From CAYOUV01 sp963790075 (lineage in GTDB: Bacteria; Chloroflexota; Anaerolineae; Anaerolineales; Villigracilaceae), in contig CAWBNG010000008.1 of assembly GCA_963790075.1 (NCBI GenBank), positions 558,001-622,000 on the forward strand: 64,000 nucleotides of DNA, read 5' to 3'. The position numbers and the translations under genes are program-made. The number at the start of each line of letters is the position of its first letter. Position 1 is the first letter of the stretch. Below are positions 35,000-44,711 of the stretch, piece after piece. The notes beneath the pieces were generated by a model, which saw nothing but the letters and a program-made list of their open reading frames with translations, was not told where the DNA came from and ran no database searches.

Positions 35000-37728
35000 G
35001 CTTGCACCTCCTGTAGGTTAACGCCCAGGTTGTTGAGCAGCAGCAGTTGGGCGTGGACGATCTGTCCGTCCTCGACGTGGGCGCTGTTAGCTGCCAGGAT
35101 CTGGTTCAGGTCAGGTGAATCGTCTGAGATGTAAAGATCGTCAAGGTCGACGTAAATCACCCCGTCGACCTCCTGGATCAGGCTGATCACTTCGGCGGCG
35201 GTGACGGGCTGCCCGAAGCCGCGTTTGGCAAAGGAGAAGGCCTCTTGCAGGGCGTCCTCGATATCCGAGAAGACGTCCTCAACGACGTAGCGCTCGTCCA
35301 CGGCCACGTTGGCCGTCAGGTCGAACAGTAACTGGTCGTAGGTCTCGACTTTGACCAGCTGAGCCGGGTCACGGGCGGCATCCAGGGCTTTCTTGAAGTT
35401 CTTAAGGAAAGTGGCGTCCGTAACCGGTTTGCCGTTTGCCCCGGCGATGGTCAGGTGGACCAGGTGCTGCTCGCCGCTCCACAGGTCGATGGCCTGGGCC
35501 TTGCCGATTCCGGCAAAGGCGCCGGCGAAGTCCTGGTAATCGTCGAGCGAGACGACCCGGTCGAGCGTGCGCACCGTCAGCGGGGCATGGTCCCGGGCGT
35601 TGTCCATTTTTTCAGGATCACCGGCTCCGCTGGCTGCCAGCGGGTTGATTACGCCCCGCACCCCGAAGGGTTTGGAGGGCAGCAGCGTTAGGCTGCCGGC
35701 TTTCACTTCGCCTTCCAGGCCGATCCCGCTGCGGTAGACGGCGGTGACGTTGTCCACTCCGGTTGGCAGGCGAGCCCCTTTTTGGCCGTCTCCAAAGATG
35801 ACGGTTGCTTTGCTGTCATCGTCGATGCGGATGATGTAGCCTTGGTCGTTGGCATCCAGCCCGTACAGCGATGGAGACAGGTCCCAGAGCAGCTTGTTGA
35901 CCCGCAATTGCATGGTGCTCTCGGATCCGCTCGGCGTGGCGGCGCGCGTAAAGGTCAGGGGTGGTTTCTTCAGGGTGAATTGCTGGTAACTCCGGGCGCC
36001 GTCACCACTGCCCAGAGTCTCGGTTACCGTCTCGCCATGGGTGGCCTGCACGGTGTTGGCATTGAGCGTAAATGAGTCGCGTTTATACGGATATTCTAGG
36101 CCCGATTCAAAAGTCAATTCGGTGAAACCGCCGATGTGGTTGATGTCTTGAATGATCAAAATTTCCTTGGCCAGCGTCCCATCAGCGTCAGCGCGTTCGC
36201 CGCTGGCGTAAACCGCCTGGCCTTTTTGCAAGCCGAGGATGAGGCCATTGAGTAAAATGGCGGTTTGGTTTGCGGGTAGGTCTTCCAGGATTGGCAGCTC
36301 AGCCAGAGTAAGTTGTTCGCTTTGCACATAGGCGGTGGTGGTTCGGACTTTGAAGTAAGAAGGTTTGTCGGAATTTGTGAGGTCGCTCCCGTCCTTCTGG
36401 TTCAGCTGCAGCGACATGGCCTTGCCGCTGATCCCAAACGCTGCCAGCGAGACTTCGCGTGTACTCCGTATGCGGTAAGCCTCTTCCTGATTGCTGGAGC
36501 GCTTGAACAGCACCCAGCTATCGTTGACGATTCCCTTGATCGTACGCTCCAAGAAAGCATCATCAACGGCGTAATACTTGCTTGTTTGTTGGTTCTTCCA
36601 AATTTCCCATGCGCCGTTTGTACCGTCCCAGTCAGCGCCAGGATAGAGCACGTTGCCATCGCTGTCTTTCGGCATGCTCTGGTAGAGCGGTGCGCTGCAG
36701 CCAAAGAAGCCAGCCCGCTCTCGGAACACGAATACGGATTGGGTTGAGGAGGTATTTCCTGCTTCACGCAGCGCGCTCAGGGTATCTAGTAAGTCGCGGG
36801 TGTCCCATTCGTTGAAACCCAGGAAGGCATTTAAGTCCGCGTCTTTCCACTGCTGTCCAACGATGTGTGACTGAACGGATGAAGCGTCAAGCGGGATTTT
36901 TGAACCGGAGGGATTGACAGCGCCTTGAGAAAATGAGGGGGGGACAAAGGAAGGCAGAGCCGGAGGTGCGGGATCGAGGTCGGCGCGCGTGTAGTTTGCA
37001 TTGGCCTGTACATCTACACTCACCACACGTTTGGAGGCGGTTTGAATGGTGCTGCCGCTACTGATGACGACCAGTAACACGTCACCCGGCTTTAGATTAG
37101 CGGAGGTTCCCTGTAAATAGAGTTGCTTCGCGTTGACATTTATGGATTGGGGTTGGGTCAAGCGCGGTTCCAGGACATTCCATTCCTTATAGGCCGTCAG
37201 TTCCTGCGAGGTCTCGAAGGTCTGCGGTAGCTTGCCCTGCGGCGGGATGCTTTGCACCTTGGTTCCGGCGGGAATGGTGGAAACGCCCGGCGCGCCTAGG
37301 GCGTCATCGACCCTGAAAGACAGGAATACGCTGGCCGCCACGCCCGGGTTGAGCTCGTAGCCAATCTCGCGCGCCATCTCCAGGATCGAGCGGCGTTCCG
37401 TGGCTGTGCGCAGGAAGCCCTCGTTGGCGATGCGTTCCTGGTAGAAGGTAAGTACATCCGCCATCACTGCGCTGGCGTCCAGCAGGGCGATCGAGGGGTC
37501 GTCCTGGTCGCGGGTGGACAGCGAGACCAGCGGGCGCGTCCCGGCGAACTCTCCGTCCGGTAGGGTCAGGGTCCCGATACGATTGCGCATGCGGCGGAAG
37601 AAGGAGGCGTAAGTTCCGGCGCGATACGCGAGAGCCGGCAGGCCGGGGCGGTTGTAAAGTTGCGGGGGCGCCGGTTCCGGCTCGCAGCAGCCGCAGTTGT
37701 CTAAAGTGGTATCCAGGGATTCGCTCAC
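34996..37728 (-). CDS. Baseplate wedge protein (J/gp6-like, Pvc12-like)
   Basis: 910 residues from a GTG start that overlaps the previous stop (GTGA). N-terminal CGCCEPEP, then RPGLPALAYRAGTYASFF and ASAVMADVLTFYQERIANEGFLRTA, the mark of putative baseplate assembly proteins in CIS clusters. The C-terminal third has the baseplate-J pattern (VRTLDRVVSLDDYQDFAGAFAGIGKAQA, and VISLIQEVDGVIYVDLDDL). Builds the baseplate wedges together with the other J-like protein just upstream. Four Cys-type residues near the N-terminus may bind metal. Confidence 0.85.
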   Translation of the reverse strand: MSESLDTTLDNCGCCEPEPAPPQLYNRPGLPALAYRAGTYASFFRRMRNRIGTLTLPDGEFAGTRPLVSLSTRDQDDPSIALLDASAVMADVLTFYQERIANEGFLRTATERRSILEMAREIGYELNPGVAASVFLSFRVDDALGAPGVSTIPAGTKVQSIPPQGKLPQTFETSQELTAYKEWNVLEPRLTQPQSINVNAKQLYLQGTSANLKPGDVLLVVISSGSTIQTASKRVVSVDVQANANYTRADLDPAPPALPSFVPPSFSQGAVNPSGSKIPLDASSVQSHIVGQQWKDADLNAFLGFNEWDTRDLLDTLSALREAGNTSSTQSVFVFRERAGFFGCSAPLYQSMPKDSDGNVLYPGADWDGTNGAWEIWKNQQTSKYYAVDDAFLERTIKGIVNDSWVLFKRSSNQEEAYRIRSTREVSLAAFGISGKAMSLQLNQKDGSDLTNSDKPSYFKVRTTTAYVQSEQLTLAELPILEDLPANQTAILLNGLILGLQKGQAVYASGERADADGTLAKEILIIQDINHIGGFTELTFESGLEYPYKRDSFTLNANTVQATHGETVTETLGSGDGARSYQQFTLKKPPLTFTRAATPSGSESTMQLRVNKLLWDLSPSLYGLDANDQGYIIRIDDDSKATVIFGDGQKGARLPTGVDNVTAVYRSGIGLEGEVKAGSLTLLPSKPFGVRGVINPLAASGAGDPEKMDNARDHAPLTVRTLDRVVSLDDYQDFAGAFAGIGKAQAIDLWSGEQHLVHLTIAGANGKPVTDATFLKNFKKALDAARDPAQLVKVETYDQLLFDLTANVAVDERYVVEDVFSDIEDALQEAFSFAKRGFGQPVTAAEVISLIQEVDGVIYVDLDDLYISDDSPDLNQILAANSAHVEDGQIVHAQLLLLNNLGVNLQEVQA

Positions 37729-40248
37729 AGTCCACCTTCCATGAAGAAGTCGAGTTTGCCGTTCTCTGGCCGGCTCGGGTCGTTGTCCAGGCGGGCGATC
37801 TCCAGCCGCCCAAACTCGATCATCCCGGCCTCGAACTCACCCTCAGCAGCTTGCCCCCAGCGCCGGAAGCGGTTGGGCTTGCCGGGGGCATCCTCGGCAT
37901 CGACCCACTGTACGCCGGGTACCTGCATGGCCAGTGCGATGATCTGGCTCAGGTAGACCGGCTGGCCGAAAGTGAGCCTGTCAGGATGGAAGAAACCGCG
38001 CGTCCCGTCGGGCAGGTCACGGTTGCTGAAGCGTTTCAGCAGGTCGGCCTTGACCTGGCTGCGGTAGTAGCCGGGCTTGACGCATACGCTCAATTCGAGG
38101 TCGAGCGAGACGAAGCGCGGCGCGTCGATCTCCAGATCCTCCCCTGCCAGGCGGAAACGCTCCAGGAAGGCGCGCATCTCGGATTCGAAAGGCGCGTCGA
38201 CCGCCAAACCGCCGCTGCGGTCGATGGTAATGAAGACCGTGTACCAACTGCCGGTCCAGCGCAGGGTGGCGGCCGCTTTCTGCACCTCGGGATGACGTTC
38301 GGCCGCGGCGGCGTAATCGGCGGCGGTCACGGCCCGTTCCTGTGTGCGGAAGGCCTGCGGGGCGTACTGCTTGACCTGTTCGAGCGTTTCGGGCTCGCGT
38401 CCGCCCGCAGCCGCCAGCGGGTTGCGGACAGCTTTGATGCCCGCAACGGACAGCACCACGCGGCTGATGGCCTCCCGGCCGACGTTGCCGGCCGTGCCGT
38501 TGCCAACCCGGTAGGTGGCGCTGAAGGTCGAATCGGGTTTAGGAATGGCGCCGTGAAAGCCGTCGCCGAAGCGCAGATGCGCCAGGCCGTAATCGTCCAT
38601 CTCGACCACGAAGGCGCGCTCGAAGCGGCTGCTGCCCAACAGGTCTCGGCGTACCAGCCAGCGGCGGCTGGTATCGCCGTTCTCGGTCAGGTGGATGGCG
38701 GGCAGGGTATCGCGCATCTCCCAGGCGAAGGCCAGGGCGGCCGGGGCCTGCGGGTCGAAGACAACCAGCTCGTGATTGGCGTCGCGTACCGGCTGGCCGT
38801 AACGGTCGCGGGCGTGACCCTGCTGGCTGAGCGGTCCGGATTGCAGCACCGGCCGTTCCAACCGCCCGGCGGCGTCCGTGCCGATCTGGCCCAGGTCCTC
38901 GTCCGCGACGGTCAGTCCGTGGTCGACCAGCACGATATTGCCGCGCGCCACGCTCAAATCGAGCACCAGCTGCGGGCCGCTGTCGGTCTGGATCTTGGCC
39001 GAGATGCACAACGGGAAGGGCAGGGCGTCCTGTGTCTCCCAGGCCACTTCGGCGATCGGCGTGCCGTCCAGCGGGTCGACCAGCGGATCGCCGTGGCTGT
39101 CCTGGGTGACGACATTCGTCAGGCGCACGGCGTGGCGATGAGACGGGTCGGAATCCGGGTGACAGGCCGGTCGTCGGGCTGATGACTTCTTCGAAAATCA
39201 GCACGTCGCCGGCTCCCAGCGAAAGCTGCGGATCGTTGTGCAGCGTGGCACGTGTGGCGCCTTTCGGCAAACAGCACTCGCTGTCGTCCCAGGTATAGAA
39301 TTTGATTTCATTATGGGCGCTCTCGAGCCTCAGGTCGTGCAGGGTCTCGAACACCACCGGCGACTCGGCCTGAATGATCTTCTGGAAGTCGGCCGGGTCA
39401 AGCGTAGCGGCGTCCTGCAGCCCGCGCGTCAGCACGGGAGTCTCTTTCTCGACCAGCCAGCCGTCAGCCGCGCTGCCCGACTCCACCTGGAAATGGACCC
39501 AGGCGCGGGCGTTGCAGCCGTCGTGCATGGCGTAGTCCAGCAGGCGGGCGTGCCGGCGGACGGAGATGCGCTGGCGCGCGCTGCCCAGGTAGGCCTCGGT
39601 CGCGACCGCATCCTGGTAATAACTTATCTGGTCGCCGAGGTATGCGACTGCCTCTACCAGCGCGACCTGCATATCGGCCGGATTGCGTTCCTGCCAGTCC
39701 GGCATGATCGTGGAGAGCCGGTCGAGCATCAGACGCCGGAAGCTGCCGTAGTCTTTGGCCAGGTAGTCGATCAGCGGGGCGGGCAGGTTCTCGGGTGGGC
39801 ACTCGTCTTCGGGTAGACAGTCGAAGTCGCTCGGACAATCGATCTTGAACGAGAAGGGCACGGCCGAAAGCTGCGGGTCGAAGCCTGAGGGCGGGTCCTC
39901 GACCTCCTCGCCGGTCACCAGGCGCAGGACGTAGGTCGAAAAATCCCCGGCTTGGCTGACCTCGAGCGTGGCGACGTTATCTGCTACGGATAAGGTTTTG
40001 ACGGTGATGCCGGTGATGCGCACGCCGCCCTGGATCTCGAAGTTGTGTTCCGTCAGGGCCGGCCCGGCCGGGAAACCGTCTGTTTGGCCCGGCAGGTTGT
40101 GGATGAAGTGCACTTCCAGAGTCTTCTCGTCGGCCGAGACCACTTCGAGGTAGTCGATGCCGTTCAGCACCGGTCCGCCGCCGCCACCGGTGGTGAAGCG
40201 CACCATGTCCCGCCGGTTTTCGTTGCCACAGAAATATTGTGTACCCAC
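37725..40248 (-). pseudogene. Baseplate wedge protein (J/gp6-like, Pvc11-like), frameshifted
   Basis: One gene in two frames. The first part (GTG 40248) is normal through VLIFEEVISPTTGLSP, then turns into Arg/Pro-rich nonsense. Removing one base at about 39155-39156 (CCC-GG) leads instead to DSDPSHRHAVRLTNVV, the usual continuation, and on to 37725. The whole product would be about 840 residues. Features: IDYLAKDYGSFRRLMLDRL, the wedge motif ADMQVALVEAVAYLGDQISYYQDAV, and the late J-like part (TQERAVTAADYAAAAERHPEVQKA). It is an essential structural gene, so I suspect a sequencing error or a programmed +1 shift as much as true inactivation. Confidence 0.8.
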
Positions 40249-40249
40249 G

Positions 40250-40612
40250 TTACACCCCCCTCTGGAATGTGGCTTGCTGGTTCTGCTGCGTGGCGCGCAC
40301 GGTGTAAACGACTTTCACGCGCAGCGTGGAATCCTGGCTTTGCACGTCAACCTGATCGACCTGGATTAACTCACCCAGCCACTGCTGGAGGGCGCTCTTC
40401 ACCAGGAACTGGGTGGCGGTTGCCAGTTCGGGGCTGTTCGGTCCAAAGACCATTTGCAGCAAGCCGCAGCCGAAGGTCGGGCGGTTGACGCGTTCTCCCG
40501 GATTGGTGAACAAGACCTGCTCGATCATGTCACGGATATGATCGTCCGCCTCAGTCAGGGCTGTACGCCCATCCCGAGCGATGCGATAGGGGAAATCGAT
40601 TTGCATGGGCAC
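40250..40612 (-). CDS. Baseplate gp25-like protein
   Basis: 120 residues of the GPW/gp25 family: IDFPYRIARDGRTALT, the helix DDHIRDMIEQVLFTNPGERVNRPTFG and CGLLQMVFGPN. In contractile systems this small protein sits in the baseplate core beside the wedge and starts sheath assembly. Its stop is one base before the GTG of the wedge gene. Confidence 0.9.
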   Translation of the reverse strand: MPMQIDFPYRIARDGRTALTEADDHIRDMIEQVLFTNPGERVNRPTFGCGLLQMVFGPNSPELATATQFLVKSALQQWLGELIQVDQVDVQSQDSTLRVKVVYTVRATQQNQQATFQRGV

Positions 40613-40618
40613 CTCGTT

Positions 40619-40936
40619 TCACATACCCTTGACCCGCGGCTGGGTCACGAGAACATTGAGCGGCACGCCGTTCGGCGCGGTGATCGCCTGACTCTCCTGC
40701 AGCAGCACCGGTATGCCGTCGGCTTTGACCCGCACGGCGCCGGTCACCCACTGGGCGGTCACGCAGGGGAGCGGTCCACCCGGTGTGGCGAACGGACAGC
40801 CAGCCACCGTGTAGGGTGCGCTTTGGGTGACGATCGGCTGGCTGCTGACCTTGACGCGCGGGTTGGGCGCGGTGGGCATGGCCTGCCCGCCGTGGCTGCA
40901 GATCACGGTCGCGCCGACGTGGAGCAGGAAGCCCAT
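40619..40936 (-). CDS. PAAR-like spike-tip protein
   Basis: 105 residues. The ATG overlaps the previous stop (TGATG). The start (GFLLHVGATVICSHGGQAMP) and the CPFATPGGPLPCVTAQWV stretch fit the PAAR-like/DUF4280 tips that sharpen the spike; Cys and His residues would hold a metal ion. It follows the gpV-like spike gene, as expected. A longer open frame up to 41248 is only a shadow of that gene. Confidence 0.8.
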   Translation of the reverse strand: MGFLLHVGATVICSHGGQAMPTAPNPRVKVSSQPIVTQSAPYTVAGCPFATPGGPLPCVTAQWVTGAVRVKADGIPVLLQESQAITAPNGVPLNVLVTQPRVKGM

Positions 40937-41436
40937 CAGGTCACCTCCAGCGCGCCGCTGTTGACCTTGACGCCGGCCGGGGTGAGTTCCACTGTGCCAA
41001 GCGGGCCGGCTTCGAGCTTGATGCCGTTCACGTCGAAGGTCATCTTGAGCGGCAGGCCGACGGACGGCGGCGAGACTTCCAGGGTCACCCCGCCGATGCC
41101 GGGTAGTTCGCTCAGGGTCAGCGTAATGCTGTCCAGTTTGATGACCTTCATCTGTGGCACAGCGGGCGTGGCCGGCACTTCCCCGATGCCCCAGAAGCAG
41201 CCGCTCCAGATCGGGTAATCGATGTCGCCGCCTTCGAATTCGACCCACACATTGGCGTCGACCGGCGGGATCATGAAGAAGCCCACCCCACTGCCGGCGT
41301 ACGGCACGCAGGGCATGGCCCAGCTCAGGCTGCCCTCGCCCAACACGGCCGGCACGCTGACCTGCACGCGGCCCAGCATCATCGGGTCGAGATTGTTTTC
41401 CACTTTTCCGCGGTATTTTCCGAAATAATTAGGCAT
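40936..41436 (-). CDS. Spike protein, gpV/gp5 OB-fold type
   Basis: 166 residues. The N-terminal part is the baseplate assembly protein V (OB-fold) pattern: YFGKYRGKVENNLDPMMLGRVQVSVPAVLGEG, of which the key parts are GKYRGKVENNLDP and GRVQVSVP; then WAMPCVPYAG, VWVEFEGGDIDYPIWSG. The tail has repeating beta strands (SITLTL, GVTLEVS, GIKLEAGPLGTVELTPAGVKV) that would wind into the trimeric needle. In PVC-type systems hub and spike are fused in Pvc8; here they are two genes, this one and the hub upstream. Confidence 0.85.
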   Translation of the reverse strand: MPNYFGKYRGKVENNLDPMMLGRVQVSVPAVLGEGSLSWAMPCVPYAGSGVGFFMIPPVDANVWVEFEGGDIDYPIWSGCFWGIGEVPATPAVPQMKVIKLDSITLTLSELPGIGGVTLEVSPPSVGLPLKMTFDVNGIKLEAGPLGTVELTPAGVKVNSGALEVT

Positions 41437-41448
41437 AACAAACGCTAT

Positions 41449-42594
41449 CTATAGGGTTGGCAGCGCCGGGGTGATTGCGCCGGTCCCCTCACGGGTGAGG
41501 GTGAAGCTCTGCCTGTACTCGCCGCGCGTGATGTTGTGGGTCACGCTCTTGACGTAATAGAAACCGTCGTAGGTGAAGCCCACGCCGCGCAAACCCACCA
41601 GGCTGCGAGCCTGCAACATGGCCCCGTAACGCACCGCGTCCAGTTCGCCGGAAACGGTGATGGTGTCGTCCGTGGAGGCATCGGTCTCGGCCTGGGCGCG
41701 GCCGAAGGATTGGGCGATGTTCAAGCCACTGCCCTGGAACAGCCTGGTGCGCACGTTCGGCTGGTTGGTAAGCAGCGCTGGTTGGGGGGTGAGCGGCGGG
41801 CGGGTGCTGGCAAAGGTCTGGACCGGGACGACGGTGTTGGTCTGGCGGTCCTGCACCTGTCCGGACACCAAAGACGGGGCCAGGGCGTTATTCTGGAAAT
41901 TGATCGAATTGACATTCGTGTTCGGCCCCAGGTTGACCGACAAGGCCGGCTGGGGCAGCCCAACGCGTACAGGCGGTCCCCAGTAGGCCGTATTGGTGAA
42001 GGGGGCCGGCCCCGGGGTGACGTAGAAAACATAGCCGTGCCGCCCCGCCATATCCTGTAGGTATCCCAGATCGGTAGCGCGCTGGACCGGGATGCGCTCG
42101 ATCGGCAGGGGGACGTCCATCGCCACAGGCGGGATGACCACCGGGATCAGGCCATATTGCGCATACGAGGCGATGATCTTGTTGGCGATCACCAATTCCG
42201 GCTGGGCCGGATGCTCGACGTTCACTTCTTTCAGGTCCATCATCACGCTGACATCCTCGCCGGTAACCGTCAGGGTGTCGCTGCCGGGCTCCTGGCCGGG
42301 GGTGAGTTGTTGGTTGGTGATGATCCCGTCCATCAGCACACCGGGGATGCCCTGGATGGTCACGAGCAGAATTACCCGGTTGAAGACTTTGATCAGCGGC
42401 AGGCTCAGGATGGGGTAGTCCATCACGCTGGAGGGGCCCGGGCGCCCGGCCTGGAAGGTGAGCTGGAAGCCCGAGCGGCCGTTGTCGCTGTGGGTGACCT
42501 GCACCGACTGCAGCAGCTCCAGGTACTGCGGTGGCGGCGGGACGGCAACGGTCGGGCCGATCAACAGGGTCAGGTGGATGCCAAGTGGGTTCAT
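41449..42594 (-). CDS. Hub protein (gpD/VgrG N-terminal type)
   Basis: 381 residues; its ATG overlaps the LysM gene stop (ATGA). Pattern of phage late-control D/gp27-like hubs: beta strands with SVQVTHSDNGRSGFQLTFQAG, VLMDGIITNQQLTPG, DTLTVTGEDVSVMMDLKE, and the TDLGYLQDMAGRHGYVFYVTPG module, then FTYDGFYYVKSVTHNITRGEYRQSFTLTREG at the end (key parts only). It forms the trimeric hub that joins tube to spike. Confidence 0.87.
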   Translation of the reverse strand: MNPLGIHLTLLIGPTVAVPPPPQYLELLQSVQVTHSDNGRSGFQLTFQAGRPGPSSVMDYPILSLPLIKVFNRVILLVTIQGIPGVLMDGIITNQQLTPGQEPGSDTLTVTGEDVSVMMDLKEVNVEHPAQPELVIANKIIASYAQYGLIPVVIPPVAMDVPLPIERIPVQRATDLGYLQDMAGRHGYVFYVTPGPAPFTNTAYWGPPVRVGLPQPALSVNLGPNTNVNSINFQNNALAPSLVSGQVQDRQTNTVVPVQTFASTRPPLTPQPALLTNQPNVRTRLFQGSGLNIAQSFGRAQAETDASTDDTITVSGELDAVRYGAMLQARSLVGLRGVGFTYDGFYYVKSVTHNITRGEYRQSFTLTREGTGAITPALPTL

Positions 42595-42890
42595 TGCGGC
42601 CGCGGGATTGGGAAACGTACCCTGGCGCCCACGCGGGCGGTCAGGTCGGGCGGGCTCATGGCGTTGCTGGCATCGCAGGCGCGCCAGAACTGCTCGGGAT
42701 CACCAAGTGTGCGGGCGGTCATCAAGTCCAGGCGGTCGCCCTCGGTCACGCTCAGCTCGACCAGGGTGGCCAGGTCCTCCGGACGCGGCAGGAAGCGCCG
42801 GCGCACGTAGGCGATTTCGTGCCCCTGTGCGTCGCTGAAAGACGCAGTCGGGAGCTTTTCATAACGGCTGTTGGGATCGAACATAGTCAC
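42591..42890 (-). CDS. LysM-like baseplate adaptor
   Basis: 99 residues. Lys/Arg-rich start, then a LysM/tail-X-like motif (VELSVTEGDRLDLMTARTLGDPEQFWRACDAS; key parts TEGDRLDLMTA and FWRACDA). In PVC and Afp this module is the C-terminal part of the tube adaptor (Pvc7); here it is a separate gene right after the tube-adaptor gene. Supports tube-hub contact. Confidence 0.8.
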   Translation of the reverse strand: MTMFDPNSRYEKLPTASFSDAQGHEIAYVRRRFLPRPEDLATLVELSVTEGDRLDLMTARTLGDPEQFWRACDASNAMSPPDLTARVGARVRFPIPRPQ

Positions 42891-42893
42891 CTC

Positions 42894-43541
42894 TCAGAAG
42901 GACACATTGAAGGAGAAGGAAGCAGCGTTTCCCACACTCCCGATCACGGCCATAGCTTCCTTCACGCCTTGGTGCACCATGAACATGGCAAAACCGGGAT
43001 GCGTAATGGGGAAATCGTTGTAATTCAGGATGCGCATGCCCAGCGAGACCTTGGCGCGGATCGGGTTGAGCAGGGTGTCGTGGGCCTCTTCGGTGATCGT
43101 GAACTCGGTCAGCCGGATCGGCACCACGCGTTGCGGGCCCCAGATGAAGAGCGTGAAGGGTCCCTCGACCGGCACGACTTCGATCGTCCCGGCCGCCAGT
43201 AGGGCAGTGTTGGCGATGACCGTCAGGATCTTGGGGTAAAGCAGCATCTCCAGGGCTGCCAGCTGCGGGTAGATGCCCACGCCGGTCGCCAGGCCGCCGG
43301 ATTCAAGCTGGTCGGTGGCGTCGATTTCCACCTCCAGGCGGATGTTCTCGGTCGGCGGACCTTTCAGGCGCTGCGGCTCGGAGCGGTTGCCGCTGTCTCC
43401 GCCGCTGGTTTGCGCCTGCAGGGTGCGCGTAAGCGTATCGGGGTTGTACTGGAAGATAGCGATGCTGGCCACCGGGTTGGCGACGTCGATGCCAATGATG
43501 GCACCTTTGACGAGTCGGGGGGAAATGGGGGAAGGGGACAT
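42894..43541 (-). CDS. CIS tube-adaptor protein (Pvc7 N-terminal-like)
   Basis: 215 residues. It has the CIS_tube family pattern: a beta strand IAIFQYNPDTLTRTLQAQ, then RLKGPPTENIRLEVEIDATDQLE, LEMLLYP, LFIWGPQRVVPIRLTEFTITEEAHD and KVSLGMRILNYNDF (key parts only). Such proteins join the last tube ring to the hub. It is the first structural gene after the cargo island, 41 bases past the cysteine-rich protein. Confidence 0.85.
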   Translation of the reverse strand: MSPSPISPRLVKGAIIGIDVANPVASIAIFQYNPDTLTRTLQAQTSGGDSGNRSEPQRLKGPPTENIRLEVEIDATDQLESGGLATGVGIYPQLAALEMLLYPKILTVIANTALLAAGTIEVVPVEGPFTLFIWGPQRVVPIRLTEFTITEEAHDTLLNPIRAKVSLGMRILNYNDFPITHPGFAMFMVHQGVKEAMAVIGSVGNAASFSFNVSF

Positions 43542-43581
43542 AATTATGGCCTCATTTGGTATTTGTTGGTAAGTTGGCTTT

Positions 43582-44559
43582 TCATGTTTTGGTCACCGTG
43601 CCGGTTGTGATGTGCAGGATAGTCCTATCGGATGGCCTGGTATAAGTGCTGGCCTGAAAGTTGCGTGTGATCCGGAATGTGCCGGTGGTCGCATGGGTAC
43701 GGTCGCAGGTATAAGTCTGTTCGCAGACGACGGAGCAAGAGCTGACGCCGGTGCCTTCCAACAGGCTTTCGTGTGCACGTGTGCGATGCATATCTAGAAA
43801 TGCGGTCGGACCGTCGCTTAGGCCCCACATATTGCCGTAACGATTGATGTCGAGGCAGCGATTTCCGGTGCAAGGCGAGCTCGTCGTGCCGCCCCGGTTA
43901 TACACGGCTGCTGGACAGGTATTGGAAACCGTTGTCAGGTGCTCTTTCATGCAGTGCCCACTGTGGTCGGGACCGGGACCGACATCCATGCGCGACATCG
44001 CTCCCAACCAGGTACGCCATACTTCTTTGTCCGCTGCAGGTAGGTTGCTGTGGTTGCGTTGGGCGACCGCTCCAACGCTCACCGAGGTTGGGCAGGGGGT
44101 GGTGGCTGGAGTCGGGGCAGGCGTCGGCGTGGGAGAAGAAGGTGTCTGCACTGGGACGGGTGTTGGTATTCCTGTACCAGGTTGCGGCTGAGTGGAGCCG
44201 CCGGTGGTCGGCTCGGCGGCAGTCTCATCATCGATCCCGTCCGTGTGCGCCGCTGACCCGGATGGCGTAAAGATTTGCAACCGGCTGAAATTGTGGCCGG
44301 GGTTTGCAGTTGCGCGCTGTGAGTTTAAACCCTGTTTGCGCTCACCGGAGAGCCCCGGTGTGCCGCTGCAGGCACATTCCTTGGCACCGCCCGCCACCGT
44401 TCGTGCCGCGAGCACGACGCCGTTCGTCGCGAGCGCAGAAGGTGCTACGCGAGTGCGAGACGGCAGCGCAGGTGTGCGCTGCAGCGAGATATGGCTGCCT
44501 GGAGTCGGTGGGACAGAGGCGGGGATACGAGATTTAAGCTCCATCATTGCGTTTGGCAT
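43582..44559 (-). CDS. Cysteine-rich putative eCIS cargo with eCIS-core-like remnant
   Basis: 325 residues from ATG 44559. The frame stays open up to 44961, but that part is a shadow of the upstream gene. Residues 61-75 (ECACSGTPGLSGERK) mimic the Cys-Ala-Cys zinc-ribbon-like start of the DUF4157 proteins next door, and 86-97 (NPGHNFSRLQIF) mimic their GHDFSRVRVH motif, so the N-terminus looks like a stripped-down loading domain without the HExxH part. A Pro/Thr linker (about 110-155) leads to a C-terminal domain (156-325) with eight Cys (156, 203, 215, 230, 235, 275, 279, 285), a DHSGHCMKEHL motif and a beta-rich end. I do not recognise that domain. Likely a secreted effector; activity unknown. 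Confidence 0.65.
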   Translation of the reverse strand: MPNAMMELKSRIPASVPPTPGSHISLQRTPALPSRTRVAPSALATNGVVLAARTVAGGAKECACSGTPGLSGERKQGLNSQRATANPGHNFSRLQIFTPSGSAAHTDGIDDETAAEPTTGGSTQPQPGTGIPTPVPVQTPSSPTPTPAPTPATTPCPTSVSVGAVAQRNHSNLPAADKEVWRTWLGAMSRMDVGPGPDHSGHCMKEHLTTVSNTCPAAVYNRGGTTSSPCTGNRCLDINRYGNMWGLSDGPTAFLDMHRTRAHESLLEGTGVSSCSVVCEQTYTCDRTHATTGTFRITRNFQASTYTRPSDRTILHITTGTVTKT

Positions 44560-44711
44560 CCTAAAATTGGCATCCTTCTTGAAAGTAATAGCGCGGCGGT
44601 TCGTTGGGAACACGAACGCTGGCGCATTGGCGCTGCAGGAGCGCATGTTGCAACAGGTGGGATCCCACCACTGCCAGGGAATGGGAAATGAAATCAAAGG
44701 ATCCAGCCATC

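Noticed and set aside
37851..39182. 443-codon + strand frame opposite the baseplate gene
   Set aside because: Same reason: it is antisense to a clear J-like baseplate protein, and its composition is Gly/Ala/Arg-rich nonsense.
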